Source: Lachnospiraceae bacterium UBA1729
GTDB lineage: Bacteria; Bacillota; Clostridia; Lachnospirales; Lachnospiraceae
DNA: 64,000 nt
Reading direction: 5' to 3'
Assembly: GCA_002315945.1 (NCBI GenBank)
Contig: DCIJ01000078.1
Span: 7,714-71,713 of the forward strand
In this document: positions 45,146 through 61,813 of the stretch, piece by piece
How positions within the stretch are numbered: the stretch's first letter is position 1
Layout: every line of letters starts with the position of its first letter
The notes under the pieces: generated by a model
What the model saw: the letters and a program-made list of their open reading frames with translations, nothing else
Told to the model about the DNA's origin: nothing
The model's database searches: none
Made by a program: the position numbers and the translations under genes

Positions 45146-46441
45146 TTACATCTTCGCAAGATACTTTTCTACTTCCCAGTCAGATACCTGTAACATATAG
45201 TCATTCCACTCATTGTATTTCATCTGAGTGTATAATTTTACAAACTTTTCTCCCAGAACAGCCTTCATCATTTCGTCCTTTTTCAGCTTTTCAAGGGCAT
45301 CCTTCAGATTTCCTGGCAAACTCTTGGCATTTCTTGCATTGCACTCTCCAGGGCTAACCTTTCTCTCGATTCCATCAAGGCCTGCCTGAATACATACTGC
45401 TATTGCAAGATATGGATTAGCCGCAGGATCGGGGAATCTGAGCTCGATTCTGCTGTCCTGATTTTTTGCATGATATTTTATCAGGGATTTTTCTCCCTTA
45501 ACATCCCATGAGATATCCCTGGGAGCATCAAAGCCTGAGAGAATTCTCTTGTAGGAATTTACTATTGGATTGCATATTGCACACAGCGCCTGGGCGTGTT
45601 CCATAATACCCCCAATAAAGTATGATGCAATTTCATTGGGCGCAGGGTTCATGGTGTCTTCAGTCTGCATGTTGTCAAACAGATTTACTCCATCCTTGTA
45701 CATGGAGATATTCAGATGCATTCCGCTGCCTGCTATGTCTCCTCTGGGCTTTGGCATAAAAGTAGCATACAGACCAAATCTCTTGGCTATGGATCTGATT
45801 GCAAATTTAAAGGTCATAAGTGCATCTGCTGCATCCATTGCTTCTGACTGGGCAAAATCAATTTCATGCTGGGCAGGCGCCTTCTCATGATGAGAGGATT
45901 CTATCTCAAAGCCCATATCCTCCAAAGTCAGAACCATATCTCTTCTGGCATTCTCACCTAAATCAGCAGGTCCTACATCCAGATAGCCTGCCTTCTCATG
46001 AGTGATTGTAGTAGCCACTCCATTCTCATCTGTATGGAACAGAAAAAATTCACACTCAGGATCAATTTCAAATGAATATCCCTTCTTATGAGCGGCTTCC
46101 AGAGTCTTACTTAATATTGCACGGGGACTCATATCAAAGAGCTTTCCATTAATATCACAAATATCACAAATCAGCTTGCAAACCTTGCCCTGCTGTGGTC
46201 TCCAGGGAAGGATTACAAAAGAATCAAAATCCGGAGTCAGATACAATTCTTCCTCTGGATCATATAAATCGTCAAAAAGGGCTGAAGCCTCAAAAGCATA
46301 TTTGTTGCTTTCAGTCTTTTCAAGCTGAACGGTAGTAATGGCAATATTCTTCAGATTGCCAAAAATATCTGTAAACTGGAGACGGACAAATTCCACGTCC
46401 TCCTCTTCGATTATCTGCATAATTTCCTGCTTAGTTCTCAT
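45146..46441 (-). CDS. glnA: glutamine synthetase type I-alpha
   Basis: A 431-residue enzyme making glutamine from glutamate, ammonia and ATP. Family segments include the N-terminal VRLQFTDIFGNLKN, EIDPECEFFLF, SSHHEKAPAQHEIDF, MPKPRGDIAGSGMHLN and RIELRFPDPAANPYLA. No adenylylation-type loop is evident, as expected for GSI-alpha. The ATG at 46441 follows GGAGG. It is the second glutamine synthetase in this window and is coupled to the ANTAR gene. Confidence 0.95.
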   Translation of the reverse strand: MRTKQEIMQIIEEEDVEFVRLQFTDIFGNLKNIAITTVQLEKTESNKYAFEASALFDDLYDPEEELYLTPDFDSFVILPWRPQQGKVCKLICDICDINGKLFDMSPRAILSKTLEAAHKKGYSFEIDPECEFFLFHTDENGVATTITHEKAGYLDVGPADLGENARRDMVLTLEDMGFEIESSHHEKAPAQHEIDFAQSEAMDAADALMTFKFAIRSIAKRFGLYATFMPKPRGDIAGSGMHLNISMYKDGVNLFDNMQTEDTMNPAPNEIASYFIGGIMEHAQALCAICNPIVNSYKRILSGFDAPRDISWDVKGEKSLIKYHAKNQDSRIELRFPDPAANPYLAIAVCIQAGLDGIERKVSPGECNARNAKSLPGNLKDALEKLKKDEMMKAVLGEKFVKLYTQMKYNEWNDYMLQVSDWEVEKYLAKM

Positions 46442-46500
46442 TTTTTCCTCCATTTAAACCTGGTTTTCGATTAAAAAGAAATGCCTACTGGCTTGTGTAA

Positions 46501-46530
46501 CAAAAATAAAGCCCCGCCTAAAAGCGGGGC
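46501..46530 (-). terminator. terminator between gltD and glnA
   Basis: Arms GCCCCGC/GCGGGGC (46511-46530), followed on the minus strand by TTTATTTTTG. It lies between the gltD stop and the glnA start, so glnA may have its own promoter or be attenuated here. Confidence 0.85.
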
Positions 46531-46537
46531 CTGATAA

Positions 46538-48049
46538 TTATCTCAGTGTAGTGTATCCCATGAGAGATTCATCTACTGCTTTGGCTACGCTTCTGCCTTC
46601 TTTTATAGCCCATACTACCAAAGACTGACCTCTGTGCATATCCCCTGCAGTAAAAATATTTTTCTGACTTGTTTCATATTCATCTGCATTGGTCTCAACA
46701 TTGGTTCTGCCATTAAGCTTTACCTTAAATGCATCTGCCACATAGCTTTCAGTTCCTAAGAATCCGGCTGCTATCAGAACTAAATCAGCCTTAATTTCCT
46801 GTTCACTGCCCTCTACAGGTACAAAGTTCACTCTGCCTGTTTCATCTGCTTTTCTCTCAAGCTTAACTGTCTTAACAGCACTTAACGCGCCCTTTTTATT
46901 TTTTACAAATTCTGTAACAGTGGTGGAAAAGATTCTGGGATCCTTGCCAAATTTGAATATTGCCTCCTCCTGACCATAATCGGTCTTAAGAAGTCTGGGC
47001 CACTCTGGCCATGGATTGCTTTCTGCACGAACCAAAGGTGCGGCAGGCATCATTTCCAGCTGTACTACACTGTCAGCTCCCAGACGGATACTGGTTCCAA
47101 CACAGTCATTTCCAGTATCTCCACCACCAATAACTACAACCTTCTTTCCTTTTAGGGAACCGAAGGAAAAGCTCTTGGTTGACATAATTTCTTCACTGTC
47201 ATAATCGGCATCGATTAACTTCTTGGTAACCTCTGACAGAAAATCAACTGCAAAATATATATTCTTGGCATCTCTTCCAGGAGCCTGAATGTCTCTTGGA
47301 TTGGATGCACCACAGCACAGAATTACTCTGTCAAACTGACTGCAGATTTCTTCTGATGAAATGTCAACACCCACATTAACATTACATCTGAACTCAACGC
47401 CCTCAGCTTTCATGAGTTCAACTCTTCTGTCTATGGAACGCTTATCTAACTTCATGTTAGGAATTCCATATCTGAGCAGTCCGCCTACTCTGTCTCTTCT
47501 CTCAAATACAGTAACCAGGTGTCCCCTGTGATTCAACAGGGCTGCTGCTGCCAGACCAGAAGGTCCACTTCCTATAACAGCTATCTTCTTGCCAGTTCTG
47601 ACCTTAGGAATCTCTGGCTTAACCAGTTCATTTTCAAAAGCATAATCAATTATGGCTCTTTCATTATTTTTGGTTCCTACAGCCTTCTCTCCCATAGCTG
47701 AACAGGTACATGCCGCCTCGCACAGTGCAGGGCAGACTCTTGAAGTAAATTCAGGAAAGCTGTGGGTCTTCATAAGTCTGATATACGCCTGCTCTAAATT
47801 GCCATTGTATACCAGGTCATTGGTCTCTGGCACCAGGTTGTGCAGAGGACATCCTGATACCATTCCTGAAATCATTGTTCCAGACTGGCAAAAGGGCACA
47901 CCGCAGGCCATACATCTGGCTGCCTGCTTTTTTGTTTCCTCCAATGGAAGTCCTGTGTGAAATTCGTTAAAATTCTTTATTCTGTCTTCCGGACTGATAC
48001 ATACATCGTCCATTCTCTCATATTCTAAAAAGCCTGTTGGTTTTCCCAT
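46538..48049 (-). CDS. gltD: glutamate synthase small subunit
   Basis: A 503-residue flavoprotein. N-terminal cluster cysteines are visible (CMACGVPFCQSG, CPALCEAACT). The FAD Rossmann motif is VIGSGPSGLAAA and the NADPH motif VVIGGGDTGNDC. It passes NADPH electrons to the large subunit. It starts 14 nt after gltA, so the two are one transcript. Confidence 0.95.
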   Translation of the reverse strand: MGKPTGFLEYERMDDVCISPEDRIKNFNEFHTGLPLEETKKQAARCMACGVPFCQSGTMISGMVSGCPLHNLVPETNDLVYNGNLEQAYIRLMKTHSFPEFTSRVCPALCEAACTCSAMGEKAVGTKNNERAIIDYAFENELVKPEIPKVRTGKKIAVIGSGPSGLAAAALLNHRGHLVTVFERRDRVGGLLRYGIPNMKLDKRSIDRRVELMKAEGVEFRCNVNVGVDISSEEICSQFDRVILCCGASNPRDIQAPGRDAKNIYFAVDFLSEVTKKLIDADYDSEEIMSTKSFSFGSLKGKKVVVIGGGDTGNDCVGTSIRLGADSVVQLEMMPAAPLVRAESNPWPEWPRLLKTDYGQEEAIFKFGKDPRIFSTTVTEFVKNKKGALSAVKTVKLERKADETGRVNFVPVEGSEQEIKADLVLIAAGFLGTESYVADAFKVKLNGRTNVETNADEYETSQKNIFTAGDMHRGQSLVVWAIKEGRSVAKAVDESLMGYTTLR

Positions 48050-48063
48050 GGCGCAATCCCCCC

Positions 48064-54238
<6,175 letters not shown>

Positions 54239-54280
54239 TCAGGATTACGGTTTGCTTAAATATTTATTATTTTGTTAACC

Positions 54281-54328
54281 ACCATAATTTCACGAAAAAG
54301 CTATACAGCTTCTCCGTGAAATCATGGT
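54281..54328. repeat. long inverted repeat between amtB and pyrG
   Basis: 14-bp arms ACCATAATTTCACG and CGTGAAATCATGGT (one mismatch) enclose an inner AAGCT/AGCTT pairing. No T run follows on either strand, so it is a processing or cruciform element rather than a clear terminator. Confidence 0.6.
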
Positions 54329-54405
54329 TTACTTCTTTGTATATTTATAATTTGGAAAACAATACTTTAGAAAATACTTAAGTATCTTCTTCAGTATGTA
54401 CCAGC

Positions 54406-56193
54406 TTATTCAACATCCTGCATTGCTGCGTAATCTTCCTCACCAGTACGAACCTTTACAACTTTCAGTACATTGTATACGAAGATCTTTCCATCTCCGA
54501 TATGACCTGTGTAAAGAGCACGCTTAGCTGCTTCAATTACGTCTGCTACAGGAATCTTGCTGACTACCACTTCAACCTTAATCTTAGGAAGAAGAGTTGT
54601 ATCCATCTCAACTCCACGGTAGAATTCACCAGCACCCTTCTGGATACCACAACCCATTACCTGAGTTACTGTCATACCGGTTACACCCAGATCGTTCATA
54701 GCTTTCTTAAGTGAATCAAACTTGGCAAGCTTTGCAATGATTGTAACCTTGTGCATGCCAGTATTGAAAATTGGAACACCGTTTGCATCTGTCTCTGTGC
54801 TTGAAGCCACAACAGGAATTGCTGCGTCCTTCTTGAACTCAGTTGCTGTGTCATAGTTACTGTCACCAAGATCTGTGTTGTCATTAATATCCATTGTTGC
54901 ACTCATATCACTGATTGCAAAACCAGCATATGCACTGGGAAGACCATGCTCTGTTGCATCAAGACCAATGATTTCTTCCTCTTCAGTAACTCTCAGACCA
55001 AATAATGCTTTGATTAAGAAGAATGCTACTGTAATTGTAACTGCTGTCCACAGTGCAACTGCTACAAATCCGAAAAGCTGAATTCCTAAAAGTTCAAATC
55101 CACCACCGTAGAAAAGTCCAACGATTTCTGTTCCTTCTGCATTAGCGATTGAATAACCAGGAGCAGTATTTGTAGCAAAAAGACCAACTGCCAGTGTACC
55201 CCAGATACCGTTCAGGCAGTGAACTGCAACAGCACCTACAGGATCATCAATACGAAGAACATAATCTAAGAACCATACACCAAAGCAAACCAGAAGTCCT
55301 GCTACTGCACCGATTACGATTGCTCCAAATGCATCTGTTACATCACAGGGAGCTGTAATAGCTACAAGACCTGCCAATGAAGCATTGAGACACATTGAAA
55401 CATCAGGCTTGCCATATTTAATCCATGTAAAGATCATACATACTACAGTTGCAATTGCCGGAGCAATTGTAGTTGTTACAAATACTGAACCAAGCTGTTC
55501 TACTGTTGTGCAGGCTGCACCGTTAAATCCGTACCAGCCAAGCCAGAGAATAAATACACCAAGTGCACCAATTGGAAGGTTGTGACCAGGGAAAGCATTT
55601 ACCTTTGTAATCTTGCCACTCTTGTCAGTTACAAACTTACCAATTCTGGGTCCAAGGATTTTTGCACCAATCAAAGCTGAAATACCACCAACCATATGAA
55701 TTGCACAGCTACCTGCGAAATCATGGAAGCCCATCTGAGCTAAGAAGCCGCCGCCCCAAATCCAGTGTGCTTCAATGGGATAAATCAAAGCTGAAATAAT
55801 ACCAGAATAGATACAGTAGGATAAGAACTTGGTTCTTTCAGCCATGGCACCTGATACGATAGTTGCTGTTGTTGCACAGAATACCAGGTTGAATACAAAG
55901 TTGGACCAGTCAAAGGTTGCATAGCTTGTAAAAATATCAAAACCAGGCTTTCCAATGAAACCACACAGGTCCTCACCCAACAGAAGTCCAAAACCAATCA
56001 GGATGAACACTACTGTACCAATACAGAAGTCCATCAGGTTTTTCATAAGAATGTTGCCGGCATTTTTTGCTCTGGTAAAACCAGCCTCTACCATTGCAAA
56101 TCCAGCCTGCATCCAAAATACAAGTGCTGCACCGATTAAGAACCAGACACCAAATACCTGGCCTCCTATTACGCTCATAATTTCATCATTCAT
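54406..56193 (-). CDS. amtB: ammonium transporter fused to a PII (GlnK) domain
   Basis: A 595-residue protein. Residues 1-410 are an Amt channel with about 11 helices (GGQVFGVWFLIGAALVFWMQ, NLPIGALGVFILWLGWYGFN). A linker leads to a C-terminal PII domain (about 475-595) with the T-loop GIQKGAGEFYRGVEM. The usual uridylylated Tyr51 position is Met here, so this PII is not controlled by GlnD-type uridylylation. The ATG at 56193 follows GGGGAG. It lies downstream of glnN with a leader hairpin between. Confidence 0.92.
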   Translation of the reverse strand: MNDEIMSVIGGQVFGVWFLIGAALVFWMQAGFAMVEAGFTRAKNAGNILMKNLMDFCIGTVVFILIGFGLLLGEDLCGFIGKPGFDIFTSYATFDWSNFVFNLVFCATTATIVSGAMAERTKFLSYCIYSGIISALIYPIEAHWIWGGGFLAQMGFHDFAGSCAIHMVGGISALIGAKILGPRIGKFVTDKSGKITKVNAFPGHNLPIGALGVFILWLGWYGFNGAACTTVEQLGSVFVTTTIAPAIATVVCMIFTWIKYGKPDVSMCLNASLAGLVAITAPCDVTDAFGAIVIGAVAGLLVCFGVWFLDYVLRIDDPVGAVAVHCLNGIWGTLAVGLFATNTAPGYSIANAEGTEIVGLFYGGGFELLGIQLFGFVAVALWTAVTITVAFFLIKALFGLRVTEEEEIIGLDATEHGLPSAYAGFAISDMSATMDINDNTDLGDSNYDTATEFKKDAAIPVVASSTETDANGVPIFNTGMHKVTIIAKLAKFDSLKKAMNDLGVTGMTVTQVMGCGIQKGAGEFYRGVEMDTTLLPKIKVEVVVSKIPVADVIEAAKRALYTGHIGDGKIFVYNVLKVVKVRTGEEDYAAMQDVE

Positions 56194-56208
56194 AATTTTT
56201 CTCCCCTG

Positions 56209-56246
56209 CAAAACAGGGCACGTACCCCTTGGTACGCGCCCTTGCG
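56209..56246 (-). promoter_or_regulatory. leader hairpin of the amtB-PII gene
   Basis: The minus strand reads GCAAGGGCGCGTACC, an AAGG loop and GGTACGTGCCCT (arms 56215-56242, one wobble), then GTTTTG. The 5' arm start matches the leaders at 14918, 58442 and 63013. I could not define a good promoter in the 50 nt between glnN and this hairpin, so it may be intercistronic. Confidence 0.65.
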
Positions 56247-56294
56247 TTTATTTTACTTTATTTAATATGCAAATCCATGAACCAGCTCTAAACA

Positions 56295-58385
56295 CTATAC
56301 ATAGAACAGCATATCAGCATAGCTTGGATATGGAAGAGCTCCTTCAGGAAGCATTTCCTCTGTAGCATCAGCAAGCTTACGAACCTTGTCCATATCAGCA
56401 ATGATTTCTGACTGATAGAATTTAGCAAGCTCAAGTGCATCCTCCATAGCCTCTGCCTTGGCAGTATCTTCAGCAAGCTTCTCAACTGCTTCGTAGATAC
56501 CATCATATTTATCAGTAAGCTTCTCAAGAATTGCAACCTCTGTCTTAACTGAAAGACCTGCAAACTGTTTTTTCTTGGTAGCAACTGTAGCAGCCTTATC
56601 AATAGTTTCAAGAACTGCTGGCAGGAACTGATGATTAACCATGTCAATCAGAGTCTTTGCCTCGATATGAAGTGTCTTTGAGTAGTTCTCAAGGAGGATT
56701 TCATATCTTGAATGGATTTCGCTCTCTGTAAAGATATGATGCTTTGTGAAGAGCTTAACATTCTTATCTTCGATAAATACTGGAAGTACATCCGGAGTTG
56801 ACTTGTAGTTGTACAGGCCACGCTTAGCAGCTTCTTCAACCCACTCATCTGTATATCCATTACCATTAAAGATTACTCTCTTGTGCTCGATAATGGTCTT
56901 CTTAATCAGTTCGTGTACTGTTTCCTCAATCTTGTCAGCAGGTACATCTTTGATTGCCTCAGCAAAAATGCTTAAAGCCTCAGCTACTGCTGTATTAAGG
57001 ATTACGTTAGGTCCTGATACTGAAAGTGATGAACCAAGTGATCTGAACTCGAACTTATTACCTGTAAATGCGAAAGGTGAAGTTCTGTTTCTATCGGTTG
57101 TATCCTTAGTAAAATGAGGAAGAACCTGTGCACCTATATCCATGGAAACCTTCTGCTGTTTGCCGAAGAATGTTCCATTTTCAATCGAATCAAGAACTGC
57201 TGTCAGTTCATCACCAAGGAAAATTGAAATGATAGCGGGAGGTGCTTCATTTGCTCCAAGGCGATGATCATTACCAGCGCTGGCTACTGACAGTCTCATA
57301 AGATCTGCATACTTATCAACTGCAGAGATAACCGCTGTCAGGAATACCAAAAACTGAATATTTTCTGCAGGTGTCTTGCCAGGATCAAGCAGGTTAACAC
57401 CTGTGTTAGTTGTCATTGACCAGTTGTTGTGCTTACCACTTCCGTTGATGCCATCGAAGGGCTTCTCATGAAGCAGACATACAAAATCATGTTTGTCAGC
57501 AACTTTTTTCATAATTTCCATGGTCAGCTGATTGTGATCAACTGCCACATTAGTTGTATCAAATACCGGAGCCAGCTCGTGCTGTCCAGGAGCAACTTCG
57601 TTGTGTTTTGTCTTGGCAGGGATGCCTAATTTCCAAAGTTCTTCATCAAGCTCATGCATGTAAGCTGCAACTCTGGGCTTAAGAGTACCAAAGTAATGAT
57701 CTTCCATCTCCTGTCCCTTAGGAGGCATTGCACCAAGAAGTGTTCTTCCTGTGAAAATCAAATCTTTTCTCTTCTTGAAAGCTTCCTTCTCTACTAAGAA
57801 GTATTCCTGCTCAGGACCAACTGTTGTTGCTACACTTGATACCTCTGTGTTGCCAAGGAGGTGAAGTACCTTGGTTGCTTCTCTGTTAAGAGCTTCCATT
57901 GAACGAAGAAGAGGAGTCTTTTTATCAAGAGCTTCGCCGCTGTATGAACAGAAGGCTGTTGGAATGCAAAGTGTTCCATCCTTGATAAAAGCAGGTGATG
58001 TAGGATCCCATGCTGTATAGCCTCTTGCTTCAAATGTAGCTCTTAAGCCACCTGAAGGAAAGCTTGATGCATCAGGCTCACCCTTAATCAGCTCTTTGCC
58101 AGAGAAATCCATGATTACCTCTCCACCTTCGATAGGAGAAATGAAGCTGTCATGCTTCTCTGCTGTAAAACCTGTCATGGGCTGGAACCAGTGAGTAAAG
58201 TGTGTTGCACCATGTTCAACTGCCCATTCCTTCATGGCTACTGCAACTGCATTAGCCACATCTATTTCTAAATGAGTATTATTATCAATTGTCTTTCTTA
58301 ATGCCTTGTAAACATCTTTTGGAAGTTTGTCTCTCATTATCTTGTCATTAAATACAAGACTTCCGTACAACTCGGGTATGGTCAT
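56295..58385 (-). CDS. glnN: glutamine synthetase type III
   Basis: A 696-residue GSIII, the long form found in Bacteroidetes and Clostridia. Signature segments include THFTHWFQPMTGFTAEKHDSF, TVGPEQEYFLV, AKTKHNEVAPGQHE, LLHEKPFDGINGSGKHNNWS and NRTSPFAFTGNKFEFRS. It is an alternative ammonia-assimilating enzyme, often induced under nitrogen limitation. It has its own strong promoter with a hairpin leader. Confidence 0.96.
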   Translation of the reverse strand: MTIPELYGSLVFNDKIMRDKLPKDVYKALRKTIDNNTHLEIDVANAVAVAMKEWAVEHGATHFTHWFQPMTGFTAEKHDSFISPIEGGEVIMDFSGKELIKGEPDASSFPSGGLRATFEARGYTAWDPTSPAFIKDGTLCIPTAFCSYSGEALDKKTPLLRSMEALNREATKVLHLLGNTEVSSVATTVGPEQEYFLVEKEAFKKRKDLIFTGRTLLGAMPPKGQEMEDHYFGTLKPRVAAYMHELDEELWKLGIPAKTKHNEVAPGQHELAPVFDTTNVAVDHNQLTMEIMKKVADKHDFVCLLHEKPFDGINGSGKHNNWSMTTNTGVNLLDPGKTPAENIQFLVFLTAVISAVDKYADLMRLSVASAGNDHRLGANEAPPAIISIFLGDELTAVLDSIENGTFFGKQQKVSMDIGAQVLPHFTKDTTDRNRTSPFAFTGNKFEFRSLGSSLSVSGPNVILNTAVAEALSIFAEAIKDVPADKIEETVHELIKKTIIEHKRVIFNGNGYTDEWVEEAAKRGLYNYKSTPDVLPVFIEDKNVKLFTKHHIFTESEIHSRYEILLENYSKTLHIEAKTLIDMVNHQFLPAVLETIDKAATVATKKKQFAGLSVKTEVAILEKLTDKYDGIYEAVEKLAEDTAKAEAMEDALELAKFYQSEIIADMDKVRKLADATEEMLPEGALPYPSYADMLFYV

Positions 58386-58441
58386 AATTTTTTCCTCCTG
58401 ATATAAATATACAAATTAGAAAGCTTTCCGGTTCAAAAGAA

Positions 58442-58518
58442 AAAGGCGCCTTGGACTAATCCAAAGCGCCTTTGCTTTTCATGCTACGTAATATACTCTT
58501 GTGACATTTTAATGTCAA
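58442..58518 (-). promoter_or_regulatory. promoter and attenuator-like leader of glnN
   Basis: Minus strand: TTGACA (58513-58518), 17-nt spacer, TATATT (58490-58495). About 10 nt after the expected start the RNA reads GCAAAGGCGCTTTGGA and pairs with TCCAAGGCGCCTTT (58442-58473), then TTCTTTT. Transcription would end within about 45 nt unless the hairpin is bypassed. The remaining intergenic region (58519-58633) holds no gene. Confidence 0.82.
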
Positions 58519-58633
58519 CAGTGTTTTTTTATTGTACTTGATTTAATACAATTGTATTATTGTATACAACCACAAGGGAGAGGCGTTCCTCTTTTCTTTG
58601 ATGCCTCAATACATGTAGCATTGTGGTATGCAC

Positions 58634-61600
58634 TTAAAATATCGTAGATACCGCTATGGTCTGCTCTTCCAGCACGTCTAGGAGAACCTTAACTGTATCT
58701 AAGGATGTGAACATGGTTACATTGTTCTCAATGGCACATCTTCTGATAGCCACACCATCCTCATAATGTACACCAGACAGAATAGCTCTGGTATTGATTA
58801 TATAGCTTACATATCCAGCTCTCAGAGTTTCAAGAATCTCTTCACTGCCTTCACTAAGCTTTCTGCGTACTCTGGTCCTGATCTTGTGCTCTCTTAAGAA
58901 GTCAGCTGTTCCAATGGTAGCCTCAATATTAAAGCCCATGTCATAAAAACGTTTAACTAAAGGAAGTGCTTCCTCCTTGTCCTCATCTGCCAGAGTCACT
59001 AACAGAGTTCCATAGTTTTGAAGCTTGATTCCTGATGCAACCAGTGCCTTGTACATGGCTCTGTGCATTCTCTTGTCATAGCCTATGGCCTCACCTGTTG
59101 ATTTCATCTCTGGTGACAGATATGCATCCATGCCCTTTAGCTTTGCAAAGGAGAAGGCAGGAGCCTTAACATACCACATATCTCTTTCCTCAGGATACAA
59201 CTCCATTATTCCCTGCTGCCTCAGGTCAACCCCAAGTATAGCCATGGTAGCCATATCTGCCAGGGAATAGCCTGTAGCTTTCGACAGGAAGGGAACTGTT
59301 CTTGAGGATCTGGGATTAACCTCTATAATATAGACATTTTCATCATCATCCACAATGAACTGGATGTTGAAAAGTCCCACGATTCCAATTCCCAGACCTA
59401 ACATTCTGCTGTATTTCAGAATAGTTCTCTTTACTTTATTAGAAATACTAAAAGGAGGGTATACACTTATGGAGTCTCCTGAATGGACACCTGTTCTTTC
59501 AACCAGTTCCATAATTCCAGGTACAAATACATTCTTGCCATCACAGATAGCGTCTACCTCTACCTCTTTTCCTCTGATATATCTGTCAACAAGCACCGGC
59601 TTGTCCACATCGACCTCTACTGCTGTCTTGAGATAATGTCTTAAATCAGCCTCCTTGGATACAATCTGCATTGCCCTGCCACCCAGTACGAAGCTGGGGC
59701 GAACAAGTACCGGATATCCTATTTCAGCTGCTGCCTTAACACCATCCTCAATATTGGTTACAGCCATGCCCTTGGGCTGAGGGATTCCAAGCTCGACTAA
59801 GAGCTTTTCAAATTCATCCCTGTCCTCTGCCCTGTCAATAGCTGCGCAGTCTGTACCTATTATCCTGACTCCGTACTCTCTCAGAGGATCTGCCAGGTTA
59901 ATAGCTGTCTGTCCACCCAGTATGGCAATTACACCTTCCGGCTTTTCCAGCTCAATAATATTCATTACATCCTCAACACACAGAGGCTCAAAGTACAGCT
60001 TGTCTGAGGTTGTATAGTCGGTTGACACGGTCTCAGGGTTATTATTAATAATAATAGCCTCGTAGCCCGCTCTCTTAATTGTCTTAACTGCATGTACTGT
60101 TGAGTAGTCAAACTCTACACCCTGACCAATTCGGATAGGACCAGATCCAAGAACAATTATTTTTTTCTTGGGAGATACAACCGATTCATTCTCATCTTCA
60201 TAGGTTGAATAAAAATAGGGAACATAGCTCTCAAACTCAGAAGCACAGGTATCTATCATCTTATAGACAGGGAAAATTCCCAATTCCTTTCGCAGGTCAA
60301 AGATTTCCTTGGCAGTTCTGCCGCCCCAGAATTCTCCAATTACCCTGTCAGAAAAGCCCATGCGTTTTGCAGCATATAATATCTCTTTTGAATCAGGATA
60401 GGCTTTGATATTTTTCTCCATAACAATGATATTGACCAGCTTTCTTAAGAAGAACATGTCAATACCTGTTGTCAGGCTTATTGTTGTTATGTCAACCTCT
60501 CTTCTGATTAATTCAGCAATTGCATATATTCTGTCGTCAGTTCCCAGTTTGATGTATTCAAGCATATCCTCTGTCTTTTCCTCATCAAACTTGGCACTGT
60601 GCAGATGGTATACACCTATCTCCAGAGATCTGATTGCCTTCAAAAGGCTTTCCTCAAAGGTACGGCCCACACTCATAACCTCGCCTGTAGCCTTCATCTG
60701 GGTACCAAGGGTATTATTGGCATCATTGAATTTATCAAAGGGGAATCTGGGCATCTTGGTGACTACATAATCTAAGGCCGGCTCAAAGCTTGCCAGAGTA
60801 TTGGCCAGATGTATTTCATCCAGTCTGAGTCCCACAGCAATCTTGGCTGATACTCTGGCTATTGGATAACCACTGGCCTTGGAGGCCAGAGCTGATGATC
60901 TGGACACTCTGGGGTTAACCTCTATCAGATAGTAGTCAAAGGACTTGGGATCCAGTGCAAACTGCACATTACATCCACCTTCTATTTTCAGTGCTCTGAT
61001 AAGCTTGAGAGCACTATTTCTAAGCATATGGTATTCTTTGTTGGTCAGAGTCTGGGAAGGACATACAACAATGGAATCTCCTGTGTGTATTCCTACGGGA
61101 TCCAGATTTTCCATGTTACAGATTGTTATGGCTGTATCGTTGGCATCTCTGATTACCTCATACTCTATCTCTTTGTATCCCTTGACACTTTTTTCAATAA
61201 GAACCTGATGAACAGGGGATAATACAAAGGCATTTTTTAAAATGTCCTTTAATTCTTTTTCATTATCAGCGAAACCACCACCTGTACCACCCAGGGTAAA
61301 TGCAGGGCGCACTACTACAGGGAAACCAATCTCAAGGGCCGCGCTGGTTCCCTCTTCCATGGTATTAGCAATTAGGGAAGGCAGTACAGGCTCACCAAGA
61401 CTTAAGCACAATTCCTTGAACATCTCCCTGTCTTCAGCCTGCTCAATACTCTTAAAATCTGTTCCCAGAAGCTTAACATCGCATTCCTTCAAAACGCCCT
61501 TCTTTTCCAGCTGCATAGCCAGATTCAGTCCGGTCTGGCCACCAATACCCGGAAGCAGAGCATCAGGCCTCTCCATTCTGATAATTTTCGCAACAAATTC

Positions 61601-61813
61601 CAGAGTCAGAGGCTCCATATATATTTTGTCAGCTATTGCCTGGTCAGTCATTATGGTGGCAGGGTTTGAGTTACACAAAATTACCTCAAAGCCCTCCTCT
61701 CTCAATGCCAGACAGGCCTGAGTTCCAGCATAGTCAAATTCTGCTGCCTGCCCAATTACTATAGGACCTGAACCAATTACAAGGACTTTTTTAATATCTG
61801 TACGTTTAGGCAT
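58634..61813 (-). CDS. carB: carbamoyl phosphate synthase large subunit
   Basis: A 1059-residue enzyme with two tandem ATP-grasp halves (each with a [24 protein letters not shown] start and a [15 protein letters not shown] loop) and a C-terminal allosteric domain. It makes carbamoyl phosphate from bicarbonate, ammonia and two ATP. The gene overlaps carA by 8 nt. Confidence 0.97.
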   Translation of the reverse strand: MPKRTDIKKVLVIGSGPIVIGQAAEFDYAGTQACLALREEGFEVILCNSNPATIMTDQAIADKIYMEPLTLEFVAKIIRMERPDALLPGIGGQTGLNLAMQLEKKGVLKECDVKLLGTDFKSIEQAEDREMFKELCLSLGEPVLPSLIANTMEEGTSAALEIGFPVVVRPAFTLGGTGGGFADNEKELKDILKNAFVLSPVHQVLIEKSVKGYKEIEYEVIRDANDTAITICNMENLDPVGIHTGDSIVVCPSQTLTNKEYHMLRNSALKLIRALKIEGGCNVQFALDPKSFDYYLIEVNPRVSRSSALASKASGYPIARVSAKIAVGLRLDEIHLANTLASFEPALDYVVTKMPRFPFDKFNDANNTLGTQMKATGEVMSVGRTFEESLLKAIRSLEIGVYHLHSAKFDEEKTEDMLEYIKLGTDDRIYAIAELIRREVDITTISLTTGIDMFFLRKLVNIIVMEKNIKAYPDSKEILYAAKRMGFSDRVIGEFWGGRTAKEIFDLRKELGIFPVYKMIDTCASEFESYVPYFYSTYEDENESVVSPKKKIIVLGSGPIRIGQGVEFDYSTVHAVKTIKRAGYEAIIINNNPETVSTDYTTSDKLYFEPLCVEDVMNIIELEKPEGVIAILGGQTAINLADPLREYGVRIIGTDCAAIDRAEDRDEFEKLLVELGIPQPKGMAVTNIEDGVKAAAEIGYPVLVRPSFVLGGRAMQIVSKEADLRHYLKTAVEVDVDKPVLVDRYIRGKEVEVDAICDGKNVFVPGIMELVERTGVHSGDSISVYPPFSISNKVKRTILKYSRMLGLGIGIVGLFNIQFIVDDDENVYIIEVNPRSSRTVPFLSKATGYSLADMATMAILGVDLRQQGIMELYPEERDMWYVKAPAFSFAKLKGMDAYLSPEMKSTGEAIGYDKRMHRAMYKALVASGIKLQNYGTLLVTLADEDKEEALPLVKRFYDMGFNIEATIGTADFLREHKIRTRVRRKLSEGSEEILETLRAGYVSYIINTRAILSGVHYEDGVAIRRCAIENNVTMFTSLDTVKVLLDVLEEQTIAVSTIF

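Noticed and set aside
61242..61721. 159-codon plus-strand ORF antisense to carB
   Set aside because: Ser/Pro-rich shadow translation with no ribosome site, opposite the ATP-grasp domain of carB.
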